From contig NZ_AP019779.1 in NCBI RefSeq assembly GCF_019669925.1, forward strand, positions 1 to 64,000: a stretch of 64,000 nucleotides of DNA. Reading direction: 5' to 3'. Position numbers and translations under genes: made by a program. Source of the stretch: Methanobrevibacter arboriphilus (GTDB taxonomy: Archaea > Methanobacteriota > Methanobacteria > Methanobacteriales > Methanobacteriaceae). How positions within the stretch are numbered: the first letter of the stretch is position 1; each line of letters opens with the position of its first letter. The notes below the pieces were generated by a model. It did no database searches. It had not been told where the DNA came from and saw only the letters and a list, made by a program, of their open reading frames with translations. Of the stretch, positions 31,601 through 41,184 are shown piece by piece.

Positions 31601-32975
31601 TGGTAATCTAACTTCAGGAGAAACTCGTAGCTTGATAATTGATGTTATGGTAAATGGTTTAGGTAATATTACAAATTTTGCTAATGTCACATCTAAAGAG
31701 AACAATACTAATCCTAAAACTAATGATAGTGTAGATATCTTTTCAAATCCAACTGTCAATGTAACTGTAAATAAAACTGTAAGTCATGATACTGCAAATA
31801 TTGGTGATGGGCTTGTATATAACCTTGTTGTTACCAACAATGGCCCAAGTAATGCCACAAATGTTTATGTATTTGATAAGCTAGATCCAAGATTAATTTT
31901 TGTTGAAGCTGATGGAGATGGGGTATATGATGAGAATACTGGAATTTGGTATTTGGAGAATCTAAATTCTGGAGAATCTGCAATATTGACAATAATCGTT
32001 ATTGTAAATGGTACAGGAAATATTGTTAACAAAGCTAATGTAACTACATTTGAAAATAACACTCCTCCAGATACAAATGTTAATGTAACAACTAAAGTAG
32101 ATCCGCTTGTTAATATAACTATTAATAAAAGTGTAAATGTCACTAAGGTTAAAAATGGTGAGTATATTAAATATATTATTACAGTTATAAATAATGGACC
32201 TGATAATGCAACAAATGTTTTAGTACTTGATAAATTAAACTCTAAACTAATTTATATATCGGATAATAGTAAAGATAAATATAATCCTAATACTGGTTTA
32301 TGGAATATTGGTGATTTAGCTGATGGAGAAGTTAAATCCTTAATTATTAATGCAAAAGTCAATGGTATTGGAAATATTTCAAACTTTGCAAGTGTTAATT
32401 CAACAGAAAAGAATGTTAATCCTAAACCTAAAACCAATATATCTATTATATCTAAAGCCACTTTTGATGTTTCTATTAGTATTACTGCTCATCCTTCTAT
32501 AGTTAAGATTGGTAAAAAAGTTTACTACACTGTTAAAGTATCTAATGATGATGTAAATAAAGCCACTGGAGCTAAAGCAAAGATAAATATTCCTAAAAAT
32601 CTTGAACTTCTTGGTTACAAGGCATTTGAAGGAATTTATAATCCAAAAACTGGAATTTGGGATATTGGTTCATTAGAGCCTGGAAAATCTGTTGTTTTGA
32701 GAATCGTTGCTAAAACTATGGAAAGGGGATATGTCGATTTTCCAGTATTTGTTAAAATCAATCAAGCTGAAACTAATTTGTCTAATAATAATGCTGATGT
32801 TGAAATATTAGTATTAGAGAATAATAAAACAAAAAATAATACAGATAACAAAACACAAAGTACTGATAAAAAATCAAATATTGGTTATACTAAAATGAAA
32901 AATACAGGTATTCCAGTGGCTATTCTTTTCATATTAGCTGTCTTTTATTTATTTGTTAATAGGAAAATAGAATAA
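28665..32975 (+). CDS. adhesin-like protein (Pmp-type beta-helix + six DUF11 repeats)
   Basis: 1436-residue surface protein. Signal peptide at residues 1-36 (ends A-T-V-S-A-A-S-E). A parallel beta-helix spans about 40-560, with G-G-A-I-Y-N and F-I-N-N-(S/T) repeats typical of polymorphic-membrane-protein-like adhesins. Six DUF11-type beta-sandwich repeats of about 115 residues follow from about 680 to 1380; each starts near N-I-T-I-N-K-T-x-N-V-T and contains G-P-(D/N)-x-A-T and G-I-W-x-I-G. The C-terminal anchor is T-K-M-K-N-T-G-I-P-V plus a hydrophobic helix and N-R-K. The anchor motif is shared with the giant adhesin although the repeat types differ. Ligand unknown. Confidence 0.92.
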   Translation: MNRKLFNESFISKTLIFSLIFFILIISIATVSAASEIYVSPDGKDSNIGTNSSPKLTIKNAVNVATSGDNIKLKNGTYNLSGDYNIVLSKNLTFIGENAIIDAQRKSNMFKIQPGANVTFINITFINGLDYQGGSISNKGFLTVKNCVFKNNTANTASGGGAIHSNGTFLVENSTFINNYAGYSGGAIYNDGSDNSIIKDSNFINNSAYQHGGAMDNVYGSNITIINSSFINNSVVVSGGGALYLHDFDGDDIFIIINSTFVNNTAKRDGGAIYNLGNNTIIEGSEFINNTAEQRGGAIYNQNTNTTINNSAFINNTLINSPNYYGGSIYNSGLNLKINGSKFISNSMFDNLIAIYTTQPSFNITNNDFSYNEIILGLGFDNSNIDFNKQWINNSYKNNEIIMVIEGNRNNFNNGLFIGDSSSSSVNSINNSAAIVITGKWNNLTNINISNFTVAGIAFHQNSSYNTFKNGNIENIRDNISNFGIGIQIFGSGNNVTGSNIINNDIGFFGYTDSSVSNAINYNRILNNTNGSYNWGNWLDLNYNWWGQNNISGQLNDFGNNTDLKYWYVLQLSSLDFETIVNASKSYPHGTHVIMGYNFTLNDNSVANNPNLLPLFNVTVELINQTGVSYVIYSQSGDIRNSSYSSNPIIVYNNETIYMIYANSDNENVTLRIDGIPSVNITINKTANVTTPNNGDNITYTITVKNNGLDNATGVFVSDILDPRLIFISSDGNYTNSTGIWNIGTLSAGQTVTLTINVTINGTGFIPNYASVNSTENNTNPNTTVSYNITVPPYSDLILTKTANVTSAKIGDYIEYMITVRNNGPNEANLVKVYDWLDHRLIFISSSTDNGSYDNNTGIWDIGNISSDETVNLTIIVQANALGVVPNVANVTANTSIVPHPNITFNVTIYPVVNITINKTVNITVVNDGSYVQYIITVINYGPDNATEVVVYDLLDERLRFISSSDDSNYNYITGIWNIGNLTSGETRSLIIDVMVNGLGNITNFANVTSKENNTNPKTNDSVDIFSNPTVNVTVNKTVSHDTANIGDGLVYNLVVTNNGPSNATNVYVFDKLDPRLIFVEADGDGVYDENTGIWYLENLNSGESAILTIIVIVNGTGNIVNKANVTTFENNTPPDTNVNVTTKVDPLVNITINKSVNVTKVKNGEYIKYIITVINNGPDNATNVLVLDKLNSKLIYISDNSKDKYNPNTGLWNIGDLADGEVKSLIINAKVNGIGNISNFASVNSTEKNVNPKPKTNISIISKATFDVSISITAHPSIVKIGKKVYYTVKVSNDDVNKATGAKAKINIPKNLELLGYKAFEGIYNPKTGIWDIGSLEPGKSVVLRIVAKTMERGYVDFPVFVKINQAETNLSNNNADVEILVLENNKTKNNTDNKTQSTDKKSNIGYTKMKNTGIPVAILFILAVFYLFVNRKIE

Positions 32976-33241
32976 CTTATTATTTAGTATTTTTTATCTT
33001 TTATTTATTCCATTAACTTTTTTTATTTTTTATTTTTTATTTATTTTTATTAACTTTTTAATTTTTTAATTTTTTTTTGAAATTCTTTTTGATTTTGTTT
33101 TATAAAAATTTATATACTTTATGTAATATAATTTATATTCAATTAATTTAATTCAATTTACTTTTTATTCAATTTGTATTAGATGTTTTATATAAGATAT
33201 AATTTATATTATGTAATTTTTTAGAAATTTAGGTAGATTTT

Positions 33242-34225
33242 ATGGAGATTGTAATAGGGCTTCCTAAGGGAAGTTTAAATAATGTAAATAGAGGAAACAC
33301 CTATCAACTTTTTAAAGATGCTGGGTATGAAGTTCGTGGATATGAACCTGGAAACGAGTCTTATGAAATTAATATTGCTAATGATGATGAAATTAAGGCA
33401 TTTTTAACTCGTCCTCAAAGTACTCCTGTTGAACTCAATAGAGGAATGGTTGATATTGCTATTGTTGGTGAAGACTGGGTTAAAGAAGAGTCTGTTTCTC
33501 ATGAAGGAGGAATAACAAAAATTGGTGACCTTGATTATGGCCAAACTCGTCTTATAGTAGCTGTTCCAGTTGATTCTCCTTATTTCTCTTTAAGTGAGTT
33601 TTTTAGACTTAATAAAGATCGTAAAACTCCTATTCTCTGTTTTACAGAGTATCCGAACCTTACTCGTAAGCATATTATGGAAAATGATGGGTATAAAGAA
33701 GTTTTTGGAGATTCTATTCCTCTTGTTCAGGTTAGAGGTTTAGTTGATGGTGAAAATGATATGGTTCAAATAATTAACTCTGATGGTGCTACTGAAGTAT
33801 ATATAGCTAAAGGCGCAGATCTTATTGTAGATAATACTCAAACAGGTAGCAGTCTAAAGAAAGCTGGTTTAGTTGAGCTTGAAACTATAATGCATTCCTC
33901 TGCTGGTCTTTATGCAGGTGTTAGCTGTGTTGATGAAAAGCTGGAAAAAGCTAAAATGATTTTTGAACAGCTTTATGGTGCAACTACCGCTAGAAAATAC
34001 TTTGATGTTAAATTTAATGTTAACAATGATATTGCTTTAGTTGTAAGTGATTTTTTAGTGGATAATGGTTATTGTTCTGATGAGCCTACCATTAATTCTG
34101 GAAGTAAATTTTCTCAGATTAATGTTTTAATTGAAAAAAATAAGTTTCCAGAAATGCTAAACGGTATAAAAAAATATAATGCTTCTTCTGTTGTTAGAAA
34201 TGATGTTAAACAATATGTAAAATGA
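33242..34225 (+). CDS. hisG: ATP phosphoribosyltransferase, long form (HisG)
   Basis: 327 residues. First step of histidine synthesis: ATP + PRPP to phosphoribosyl-ATP. The N-terminal I-G-L-P-K-G-S-L matches the HisG start. [22 protein letters not shown] and the PRPP-binding region [25 protein letters not shown] are conserved. The last 70 residues resemble the regulatory HisG_C domain, so it is the long, histidine-feedback form without HisZ. Stands alone with its own TATA-like TTTATATA about 130 bases upstream. Slightly longer than usual for the family. Confidence 0.85.
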   Translation: MEIVIGLPKGSLNNVNRGNTYQLFKDAGYEVRGYEPGNESYEINIANDDEIKAFLTRPQSTPVELNRGMVDIAIVGEDWVKEESVSHEGGITKIGDLDYGQTRLIVAVPVDSPYFSLSEFFRLNKDRKTPILCFTEYPNLTRKHIMENDGYKEVFGDSIPLVQVRGLVDGENDMVQIINSDGATEVYIAKGADLIVDNTQTGSSLKKAGLVELETIMHSSAGLYAGVSCVDEKLEKAKMIFEQLYGATTARKYFDVKFNVNNDIALVVSDFLVDNGYCSDEPTINSGSKFSQINVLIEKNKFPEMLNGIKKYNASSVVRNDVKQYVK

Positions 34226-34379
34226 GTCATTAATATAATTTTTTAAATAATAACTTATTATATAAATAATAGCTTAATATTTCAGTAATAGATTAATATT
34301 TTAGTAATAATTTGTTCATTTAACTAATAGATCAGTTCTTTTAATAATAACTTACTATTTTAATAATAGGGTGTATTTT

Positions 34380-35027
34380 ATGAATATTAAAAATAATATA
34401 ATTTTAGCAATGGATTTAATGGATATTTTAGAAGCTTATGAGGTTGTTGAGGAAATTTCAGATTATATTAACACGATTAAAATTGGTTATCCATTAACGT
34501 TAGCTGAAGGACTTAAATCTATAGGTATATTTAAGGATAATTTTGATTTCAATGTTATTTGTGATTATAAGGTAGCTGATATTCCTGAAACTAATTCTAA
34601 AATAGCTGATTTAACTTTTAATGCTGGTGCTGATGCTATTATAACTCATGGTTTTGTTGGAGAGGATAGTGTTAAAGCTTGTTTAGATGTTGCCTCTAAT
34701 TATAATGGTGATGTTTTTCTTTTAACAGAAATGTCTCATCCTGGGGCTCAGATGTTTCTTCAAGGAGTTGCTGATGATATCGCTAAAATGGGCCTTGAAA
34801 TGGGGATTAAAAATTATGTAGCTCCGTCAACAAGACTTAATAGGCTTTCTGAAATTAGAAATATTGTTGGAAAAGATTCTTTTATCATATCTCCCGGTGT
34901 TGGTACTCAAGGTGGAGATCCTAAGGATACTTTGAAATATGCTGATGCTTTAATTATTGGAAGATCTATTTATGCTTCAAACAATCCTAAGGAAGCTATT
35001 GAAAGTATTTTAAATTCTTTAAAATAG
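34380..35027 (+). CDS. pyrF: orotidine 5'-phosphate decarboxylase (PyrF)
   Basis: About 215-residue TIM-barrel enzyme making UMP from OMP. The catalytic array Asp62-x-Lys64-x-x-Asp67 (C-D-Y-K-V-A-D-I-P-E-T-N) is intact, as are the N-terminal A-M-D-L and the phosphate loop S-P-G-V-G-T-Q-G-G-D. The ATG at 34380 is used rather than an in-frame GTG at 34371 because AGGGTG then forms a proper site. Length fits archaeal PyrF. Confidence 0.92.
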   Translation: MNIKNNIILAMDLMDILEAYEVVEEISDYINTIKIGYPLTLAEGLKSIGIFKDNFDFNVICDYKVADIPETNSKIADLTFNAGADAIITHGFVGEDSVKACLDVASNYNGDVFLLTEMSHPGAQMFLQGVADDIAKMGLEMGIKNYVAPSTRLNRLSEIRNIVGKDSFIISPGVGTQGGDPKDTLKYADALIIGRSIYASNNPKEAIESILNSLK

Positions 35028-35697
35028 TTATATTTTTTTAAAACATTAAAATTACTATATTTATTTTTTATTAATAAAATAATCACGATTTTTCAATATT
35101 ATTTTCAATATTATTTTCAATATTATTTTTAGTATTATTTTTAGTATCAACTTTAATATTAATTCTAATATTAATTTTAATATTATTTTTAATATTAGTT
35201 TTATTTTTAATTTTAATATTAATTTTAATTTTTTAATTTTATTTATTATTATAATTTAGCATAATTTTATTTATTGGAATTTTTATTAGACTAATTTTAT
35301 TTGTATAACTTTTATTATATAGTATTCATGTATTCATCTACTATTAATATTTATTAATACTATTTTTATTTTATTATATACTTTATTTCTTTATTTTTTC
35401 TTAATTTTACATCTTTTTCAATAACATTAAGCATATTTTTCCATTTGATTTAAATTAATTAAATTTGGCTTTAAAAAATCAAAACATTTAAATAATATAT
35501 TAATAAATTATTATTATCAAATAAACTTTATTAGTATTAAAGTTTGTTTTATATTGTATGATGTAGTTAAATTTAATGTTATTTCTATCATTAAAAAGAT
35601 CTAATATTTTAATTCGATATTTGTGATTATCAATGTTTTTCATTAAATTTAACTATAAAATTTTTTGCTTAATAAAAATAATATGGAGAGATATTTT
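35028..35697 (+). other. long AT-rich spacer before the cobalt/nickel operon
   Basis: This 670-base spacer starts with about 130 bases of slippage-prone ATTATTTTTAATATTA iterations (35095-35230). It ends with a 15-bp perfect inverted repeat (35564-35578 and 35641-35655) just before the cbiM site. No open frame of note. Confidence 0.5.
35564..35655 (+). promoter_or_regulatory. paired operator-like sites upstream of cbiM
   Basis: TAGTTAAATTTAATG (35564-35578) recurs inverted as CATTAAATTTAACTA (35641-35655), a perfect 15-bp match with a 62-base gap. Each half contains the 10-bp palindrome TTAAATTTAA. The second half lies 43 bases before the cbiM start. This looks like two regulator sites, possibly for a metal-responsive repressor such as NikR; the regulator identity is inference. 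Confidence 0.5.
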
Positions 35698-36396
35698 ATG
35701 CACATTATGGAAGGATTTTTACCACCACTTTGGTGTCTTTTCTGGTATATACTTTCAATTCCTGTAATTGCTTATGGTATTATAAGAATCAAAAAAGTAA
35801 CTGAGGAAACACCAGAATCTAAGTCATTGTTGGCAGTTAGTGGTGCTTTTATGTTTGTACTTTCGTCATTGAAAATACCTTCTGTTACTGGTAGTTGTTC
35901 ACATCCTACTGGTAATGGTTTAGGAGCAGCTATATTTGGACCTGCTGTAGCTGCAGTTCTTGCAACAATTGTATTGCTATTTCAGGCAATACTTTTAGCT
36001 CATGGTGGTTTAACTACTCTTGGAGCAAATGTATTTTCTATGGGTATTATTGGACCTTTAGTAGCTTGGGGAGTTTATAAAGGATTTACAAAATCAGGAA
36101 TTTCTGCTGCTATAGCTATATTCTTTGCAGCATTCCTTGGAGATCTTTTTACCTATGTTACAACTTCATTCCAATTAGCAATGGCTTTCCCAGAACCTAC
36201 TTTTCAAGCAGCTCTTACTACATTTTTAGGAATTTTCGCTATAACTCAAATTCCATTAGCTATTGCTGAAGGATTGTTAACTGTTGTTATTTGGGATCAA
36301 TTGACTAAATATAAACCAAGATTACTTGAAAAATTAAATGCTTTAAAAATTAGTTCTTCTTCTAAAAAATCTTCAGAAGTTTCAGGAGATAGCTAA
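35698..36396 (+). CDS. cbiM: energy-coupling factor cobalt/nickel transporter, S component CbiM
   Basis: About 232 residues. The start at 35698 gives the N-terminus Met-His-Ile-Met-Glu-Gly, which in CbiM/NikM binds the metal through the amino terminus and His2; an upstream in-frame codon would bury it. GGAGAG lies eight bases before. Further family marks: [20 protein letters not shown] (metal-binding His) and [16 protein letters not shown]. About seven membrane helices. First gene of cbiMNQ(permease)O. Confidence 0.95.
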   Translation: MHIMEGFLPPLWCLFWYILSIPVIAYGIIRIKKVTEETPESKSLLAVSGAFMFVLSSLKIPSVTGSCSHPTGNGLGAAIFGPAVAAVLATIVLLFQAILLAHGGLTTLGANVFSMGIIGPLVAWGVYKGFTKSGISAAIAIFFAAFLGDLFTYVTTSFQLAMAFPEPTFQAALTTFLGIFAITQIPLAIAEGLLTVVIWDQLTKYKPRLLEKLNALKISSSSKKSSEVSGDS

Positions 36397-36417
36397 ATTG
36401 ATGGTGATGTTGATATT

Positions 36418-36714
36418 ATGAGTACTAGAAATAGAGATATAATTTTATTAATTCTTGTAGCTATTATTGCTATAGCTCCAATGGTAATGTATTCTGGGCT
36501 TGGAGAAGATCAAGGTTACTTTGGTGGTGCTGATGGTGCTGCTGGTGAAGCTATTGAGGAACTTGGTTATGAACCATGGTTTTCTTCTTTTTGGGAACCT
36601 CCAAGTGGTGAAATAGAAAGTTTACTCTTTGCACTTCAAGCTGCAATTGGTGCAATAATCATTGGTTATTTCATTGGTTATTGGAGAGGAGCTTCTAAAA
36701 ATAAAAAAGAATAA
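36418..36714 (+). CDS. cbiN: cobalt/nickel transporter accessory subunit CbiN
   Basis: 98 residues with two membrane helices (about 8-27 and 70-88) and an extracytoplasmic loop containing F-G-G-A-D-G-A-A-G-E-A-I-E and P-W-F-S-S-F-W-E-P-P-S-G-E-I-E, both typical of CbiN. Needed with CbiM for metal loading. CbiN-containing systems are usually cobalt transporters, which fits the corrinoid demand of a methanogen. Follows cbiM after 21 bases. Confidence 0.93.
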   Translation: MSTRNRDIILLILVAIIAIAPMVMYSGLGEDQGYFGGADGAAGEAIEELGYEPWFSSFWEPPSGEIESLLFALQAAIGAIIIGYFIGYWRGASKNKKE

Positions 36715-36774
36715 ACATAGAAATACGCATATATAATGTGATATTTGGATTTTTTAATATAGGGATTGTTTAAA

Positions 36775-37449
36775 TTGGAAATTGATTATATTGCTCATAC
36801 GAATAATTTAAGGGATGTTAAAAGTACTTATAAGCTTATAATATCCATTTCTTTGATGATATTTGCTTTAATAGTCAATTTACCAATTGTTTCTCTTTTT
36901 ATAACCTTTTTAATTGGAATTTCTCTTCTTACAATAGCTAAAATCCCATTTAAATTTTATATTAAGTTCATGTCTATTCCATTTGGATTTGCTTTGATAA
37001 CTTGTATTTTCATGGCATTTTTCTTTGGTAGTGGAACTGTAATTTTTAATACTGGCATCTTAGGTATTGTTGTTCGAGAAGATGCTTTATCACTTGCAAT
37101 AACTACTTTTTGTAGGACTTTAGCGTGTTTCTCTGCTCTTGGATTTTTGTCTTTAACTACTCCAATTGCTCTGATATTAAATGATTTAAGTAAAATTAAA
37201 ATTCCTAAAATTTTTATTGAAATAGCTTTATTAATGTATACTTCTATTTTTGTCTTTTTAGATCAGATTAAAATAATGACAAATGCTCAAAAAACAAGAA
37301 TGGGGTATAATGGGTTTAAAAATTCTTATAGGTCTTTAGGTCTTTTAATATCTAATTTGTTTTTTAGATCTCTTGATAAAGGTGAGAAATTACAATATGC
37401 ATTAGATTCTAGAGGTTATAATGGTGAATTACCTAAATATGATCCTTAA
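36775..37449 (+). CDS. cbiQ: ECF transporter transmembrane protein CbiQ
   Basis: About 224-residue T component coupling the ATPase to CbiM. Four to five membrane helices. The coupling helix is seen as A-Q-K-T-R-M-G-Y near residue 178 and L-D-S-R-G-Y-N-G near the end. Start: TTG codons at 36766 and 36775 are in frame; the second leaves AGGGA nine bases upstream and is preferred. The cognate ATPase gene cbiO is 1.8 kb downstream, beyond another permease gene. Confidence 0.88.
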   Translation: MEIDYIAHTNNLRDVKSTYKLIISISLMIFALIVNLPIVSLFITFLIGISLLTIAKIPFKFYIKFMSIPFGFALITCIFMAFFFGSGTVIFNTGILGIVVREDALSLAITTFCRTLACFSALGFLSLTTPIALILNDLSKIKIPKIFIEIALLMYTSIFVFLDQIKIMTNAQKTRMGYNGFKNSYRSLGLLISNLFFRSLDKGEKLQYALDSRGYNGELPKYDP

Positions 37450-37721
37450 ATAATTGATCTCTTATTAATAATTAATATTCTATTTATTTTTAATTTTTCA
37501 ATGTGATAATACTTTTTAATAGAATAATAGTAATACTAGTTTATAAATAAATTCAAAAAAAGTAATACTAATAAGTAATAATAGTAAATATAATAAATAA
37601 TTCTTTTATGATTATAGGTAACTTTTATAAAATAATTTCTATAAGATAATTTTTTTATAGTGTAATTTTTATAAAGCAATTTTTTATGTAATTTTTATAA
37701 ATTAAAAATTTTGGTGAAAAT
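37450..37721 (+). other. spacer between cbiQ and the His-tailed permease gene
   Basis: 272 bases, AT-rich, with loosely repeated TTTTATAAAATAATTTTTATA elements (37620-37700). No gene seen. Confidence 0.4.
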
Positions 37722-38834
37722 TTGAATTTTAAAAACTATTGGGTTTTTTTAGGCTTAATAGCTGGTTTATTATTTGGTATTGCAACACCATTTAGCAAAC
37801 TTTTATTGGCGGATTTAAATTCATTTCAATTATCTGGACTTTTATATTTAGGATCAGGAATTGTGATCATTCCTAGTATAATTAAGAATTTTAATAATTT
37901 TTATAAAGCTAAGGATGTAGTTAAAGATGAAAATACTTCTAAAAAATCTTTTTTAGAGGTTAAATTTGATAAGAACTTTATAAAAATTTTACTTATAATT
38001 CTTTTTGGTGGAATATTAGGTCCTTTATTTTTAATGATAGGTCTTTCTCATAATAGTGCAAGTTCAACTGCTGTATGGTTAAATATGGAGCTTGTAGCTA
38101 CAGCCATTTTAGGATTAATATTTTTTAAGGACAATTTAGATAAATTTGCTTCAATCGGTTTATTACTCACATTTATCGCTGGTTTAATAGTATCTTGGGG
38201 AAATGGATTTGGTGATATATTTTCTATAATTTTCATCATTTTGGCTTGTTTTTCATGGGGATTGGATAATCAGCTTACTTCTATAGTTGATGGATATTCT
38301 CCAGAGTTTATCACTTTTGTTAAAGGTATTTTTGGAGGTGGAGTTAATTTAACCATTGGAATGATTATAGCTTCTCAAATGATTTCATTAAACTTAATAT
38401 TTTATGGAATAATATTAGGATTAGTGTCTTATGGTTTAAGTATTGTATTTTTCGTTAGTTCTGCACAAAATCTTGGAGCTACTAGAAGTCAAATTTTGTT
38501 TGCCACTGCTCCATTTTGGGGAATAATGTTTTCTATATTTATTGGTGAACCACTAACATTTAATTTGATTATAGCTATTATATTATTGATTGTTGCAGTA
38601 TTAATCACTAATAATATTGTTCATAATCATAAACATTATCATAATAAAGTTGAACATGTTCATCTTCATTCTCATGATGATGGGCACCATGTTCATAAAC
38701 ATGATTCTAATGACTTTGAAATTTATAATAAAGATAAAGATAAAAATAAAAAACATACTCATACTCATGTACACAATGAAAAATATCATGAACATAATCA
38801 TTTTCCAGATTTACATCATAAACATGATCATTAG
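37722..38834 (+). CDS. EamA/DMT-type permease with His-rich C-terminal tail
   Basis: 370 residues. Residues 1-300 form a ten-helix drug/metabolite transporter with two EamA halves (first G-L-I-A-G-L-L-F-G-I-A-T-P-F-S-K, second I-I-F-I-I-L-A-C-F-S-W-G-L-D-N). Residues about 303-370 form a tail with over 20 His in patterns such as H-N-H-K-H-Y-H-N and H-T-H-T-H-V-H. The tail is predicted to be cytoplasmic or exposed and able to bind Ni, Co or Zn. The gene sits inside the cbi cluster between cbiQ and cbiO. TTG start with GGTG five bases upstream. Likely metal export, storage or buffering; direction of transport unknown. Confidence 0.85.
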   Translation: MNFKNYWVFLGLIAGLLFGIATPFSKLLLADLNSFQLSGLLYLGSGIVIIPSIIKNFNNFYKAKDVVKDENTSKKSFLEVKFDKNFIKILLIILFGGILGPLFLMIGLSHNSASSTAVWLNMELVATAILGLIFFKDNLDKFASIGLLLTFIAGLIVSWGNGFGDIFSIIFIILACFSWGLDNQLTSIVDGYSPEFITFVKGIFGGGVNLTIGMIIASQMISLNLIFYGIILGLVSYGLSIVFFVSSAQNLGATRSQILFATAPFWGIMFSIFIGEPLTFNLIIAIILLIVAVLITNNIVHNHKHYHNKVEHVHLHSHDDGHHVHKHDSNDFEIYNKDKDKNKKHTHTHVHNEKYHEHNHFPDLHHKHDH

Positions 38835-39220
38835 AATTCAGTTTTATAGATTAATTTTTAGATTTACTATAAATCAATCTTAAGTTTACTATAAATTAAT
38901 CTTAAATTTATTATAAATCAACTTTTAGATTATATAGATTAATGTTTTAAATAATTAATATAAATTAAGTATTTATATTTAGATTAAGTAATATATTTGG
39001 ATTAATAATTACATTTAGATTAATAAATATATGTATATTAAATAATTATATTTGAATTAAGTAAACATATTTAAATTAAGTAACTATATTTTGATTAAGT
39101 AATTATATTTGAATTAAGTAAACATATTTAAATTAAGTAATTATATTTTGATTAAATAATTATATATGGAGATAAAACATATTTTATAAATAGTAACAGG
39201 AAATAGTAACAGGTGGGACT
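38835..39220 (+). other. spacer before cbiO with 57-bp tandem duplication
   Basis: AT-rich. Contains many TTAAGTAA/TTAAATTAAG iterations, including a 57-bp unit repeated twice (39051-39107 and 39108-39164) with three differences. A plus-strand frame running out of the His-rich tail (38617-38883) is a shadow. Confidence 0.55.
39051..39164 (+). repeat. 57-bp tandem duplication upstream of cbiO
   Basis: Two head-to-tail copies starting TTTGAATTAAGTAAACATAT. They differ at only a few positions, so the duplication is recent. It lies within 110 bases of the cbiO start and could change its promoter spacing. Confidence 0.65.
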
Positions 39221-40090
39221 ATGAGTATTATAGAAGCTAAGAATATTACTTACTTATATTCTGATGGCACTAAAGCATTAGATAATATTAATTTCAATGT
39301 AGAAAAAGGTCAGATTGTTTCATTACTTGGTAAAAATGGTGCAGGAAAATCTACCCTTTTCCTCCATTTTAATGGAATATTTGAACCAGAAAATGGTGAA
39401 ATACTTATTGATGGTGAAAAATTAGAATATAATAAAAAAGGGCTACTTAAAGCTAGACAAAAAGTAGGGATAGTCTTCCAGAATCCTGATGATCAGCTTT
39501 TTGCACCAACTGTTGAAGAAGATGTTGCATTTGGCCCACTTAACATTGGTCTTTCTCAAGAAGAAACAAAAAAACGTGTTACTGATTCTCTTAAACGTGT
39601 GGGAATGGAAGGATATGAAAAAAAACCCCCGCATCATCTGAGTGGTGGTCAAAAGAAGAAAGTAGCTATTGCAGGAATTTTAGCTATGAATCCTGAAATA
39701 ATGGTTTTAGATGAACCAACTTCTGGTTTAGACCCTAAAGGTGCTTCTAAGATGCTCAAATTATTGTATGAGCTTAATAACCATGGTATGACTATTATTA
39801 TATCTACTCATGATGTTGACTTGGTTCCCCTTTATTCTGACAAAGTTAATGTTATAAAAAATGGGAGTATTATCAAGGAAGGCACTCCTCATGAAGTTTT
39901 TGATGATATTGATCTGATTCGTGATGCTGATTTAAGATTGCCTAGAGTAGCTCATCTTTTAGAAGTTTTAGAAAAAGAAGATAATGTTAAAATCTCTGAT
40001 TCTTATCCTTTAACTATTGGAGAAGCTCGTAAAGATTTATTGAAATATATTGATAAGAGAAAATTTAGTAAAGATAAGTCTAATATTTAA
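39221..40090 (+). CDS. cbiO: ECF transporter ATPase CbiO
   Basis: 289-residue ATP-binding subunit of the cobalt/nickel importer. Walker A GKNGAGKSTL near residue 38, signature LSGGQKKKVAIAG, Walker B IMVLDEPTSGLD, H-loop STHD. The Q-N-P-D-D-Q-L-F-A-P-T-V-E-E-D-V motif after Walker A is diagnostic for the CbiO/EcfA group. Acts as a homodimer under CbiQ. AGGTGG precedes the ATG. Confidence 0.93.
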   Translation: MSIIEAKNITYLYSDGTKALDNINFNVEKGQIVSLLGKNGAGKSTLFLHFNGIFEPENGEILIDGEKLEYNKKGLLKARQKVGIVFQNPDDQLFAPTVEEDVAFGPLNIGLSQEETKKRVTDSLKRVGMEGYEKKPPHHLSGGQKKKVAIAGILAMNPEIMVLDEPTSGLDPKGASKMLKLLYELNNHGMTIIISTHDVDLVPLYSDKVNVIKNGSIIKEGTPHEVFDDIDLIRDADLRLPRVAHLLEVLEKEDNVKISDSYPLTIGEARKDLLKYIDKRKFSKDKSNI

Positions 40091-40843
<753 letters not shown>

Positions 40844-41184
40844 TTATCATTAGATTATAAATAGTGTTAAATTATAACCCTCCTTAGATTATAATCAATA
40901 TTAAATTATATTTATTATTCATTATTACGATCTTCAATATAAATAATAAAAATAATAATTATAGTTATTTCTATCATAACATTTATATAATTTATATAAC
41001 ATATTAAAAAGCAAACACTCAGTATATATAATTTAAAAACAAGGTAATAAAAACAAATTAATTCAATAATATAATTAAAATAATTAGTATTCTAAATATA
41101 TCATATATTTTATATTTCAGTTATACTATATCTATACTTTATTTATATTTTATTTATATTTTATTCAGATATGGTAATTCAAAT
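40844..41184 (+). other. AT-rich spacer before the glycosyltransferase gene
   Basis: 341 bases, with short A/T iterations (TTATATTTTATTTATATTTTATT at about 41140-41162). No RNA gene, repeat family or convincing open frame recognised. Confidence 0.4.

Noticed and set aside
35530-35697. Cobalamin or metal riboswitch upstream of cbiM
   Set aside because: No B12-box or NiCo-type conserved core is recognisable and such riboswitches are rare in archaea; the inverted 15-bp pair fits DNA operators better.
38617-38883. Met/Ile-rich frame overlapping the His-rich tail
   Set aside because: Frame-shifted reading of CAT/CAC-rich codons; artefact of the tail.
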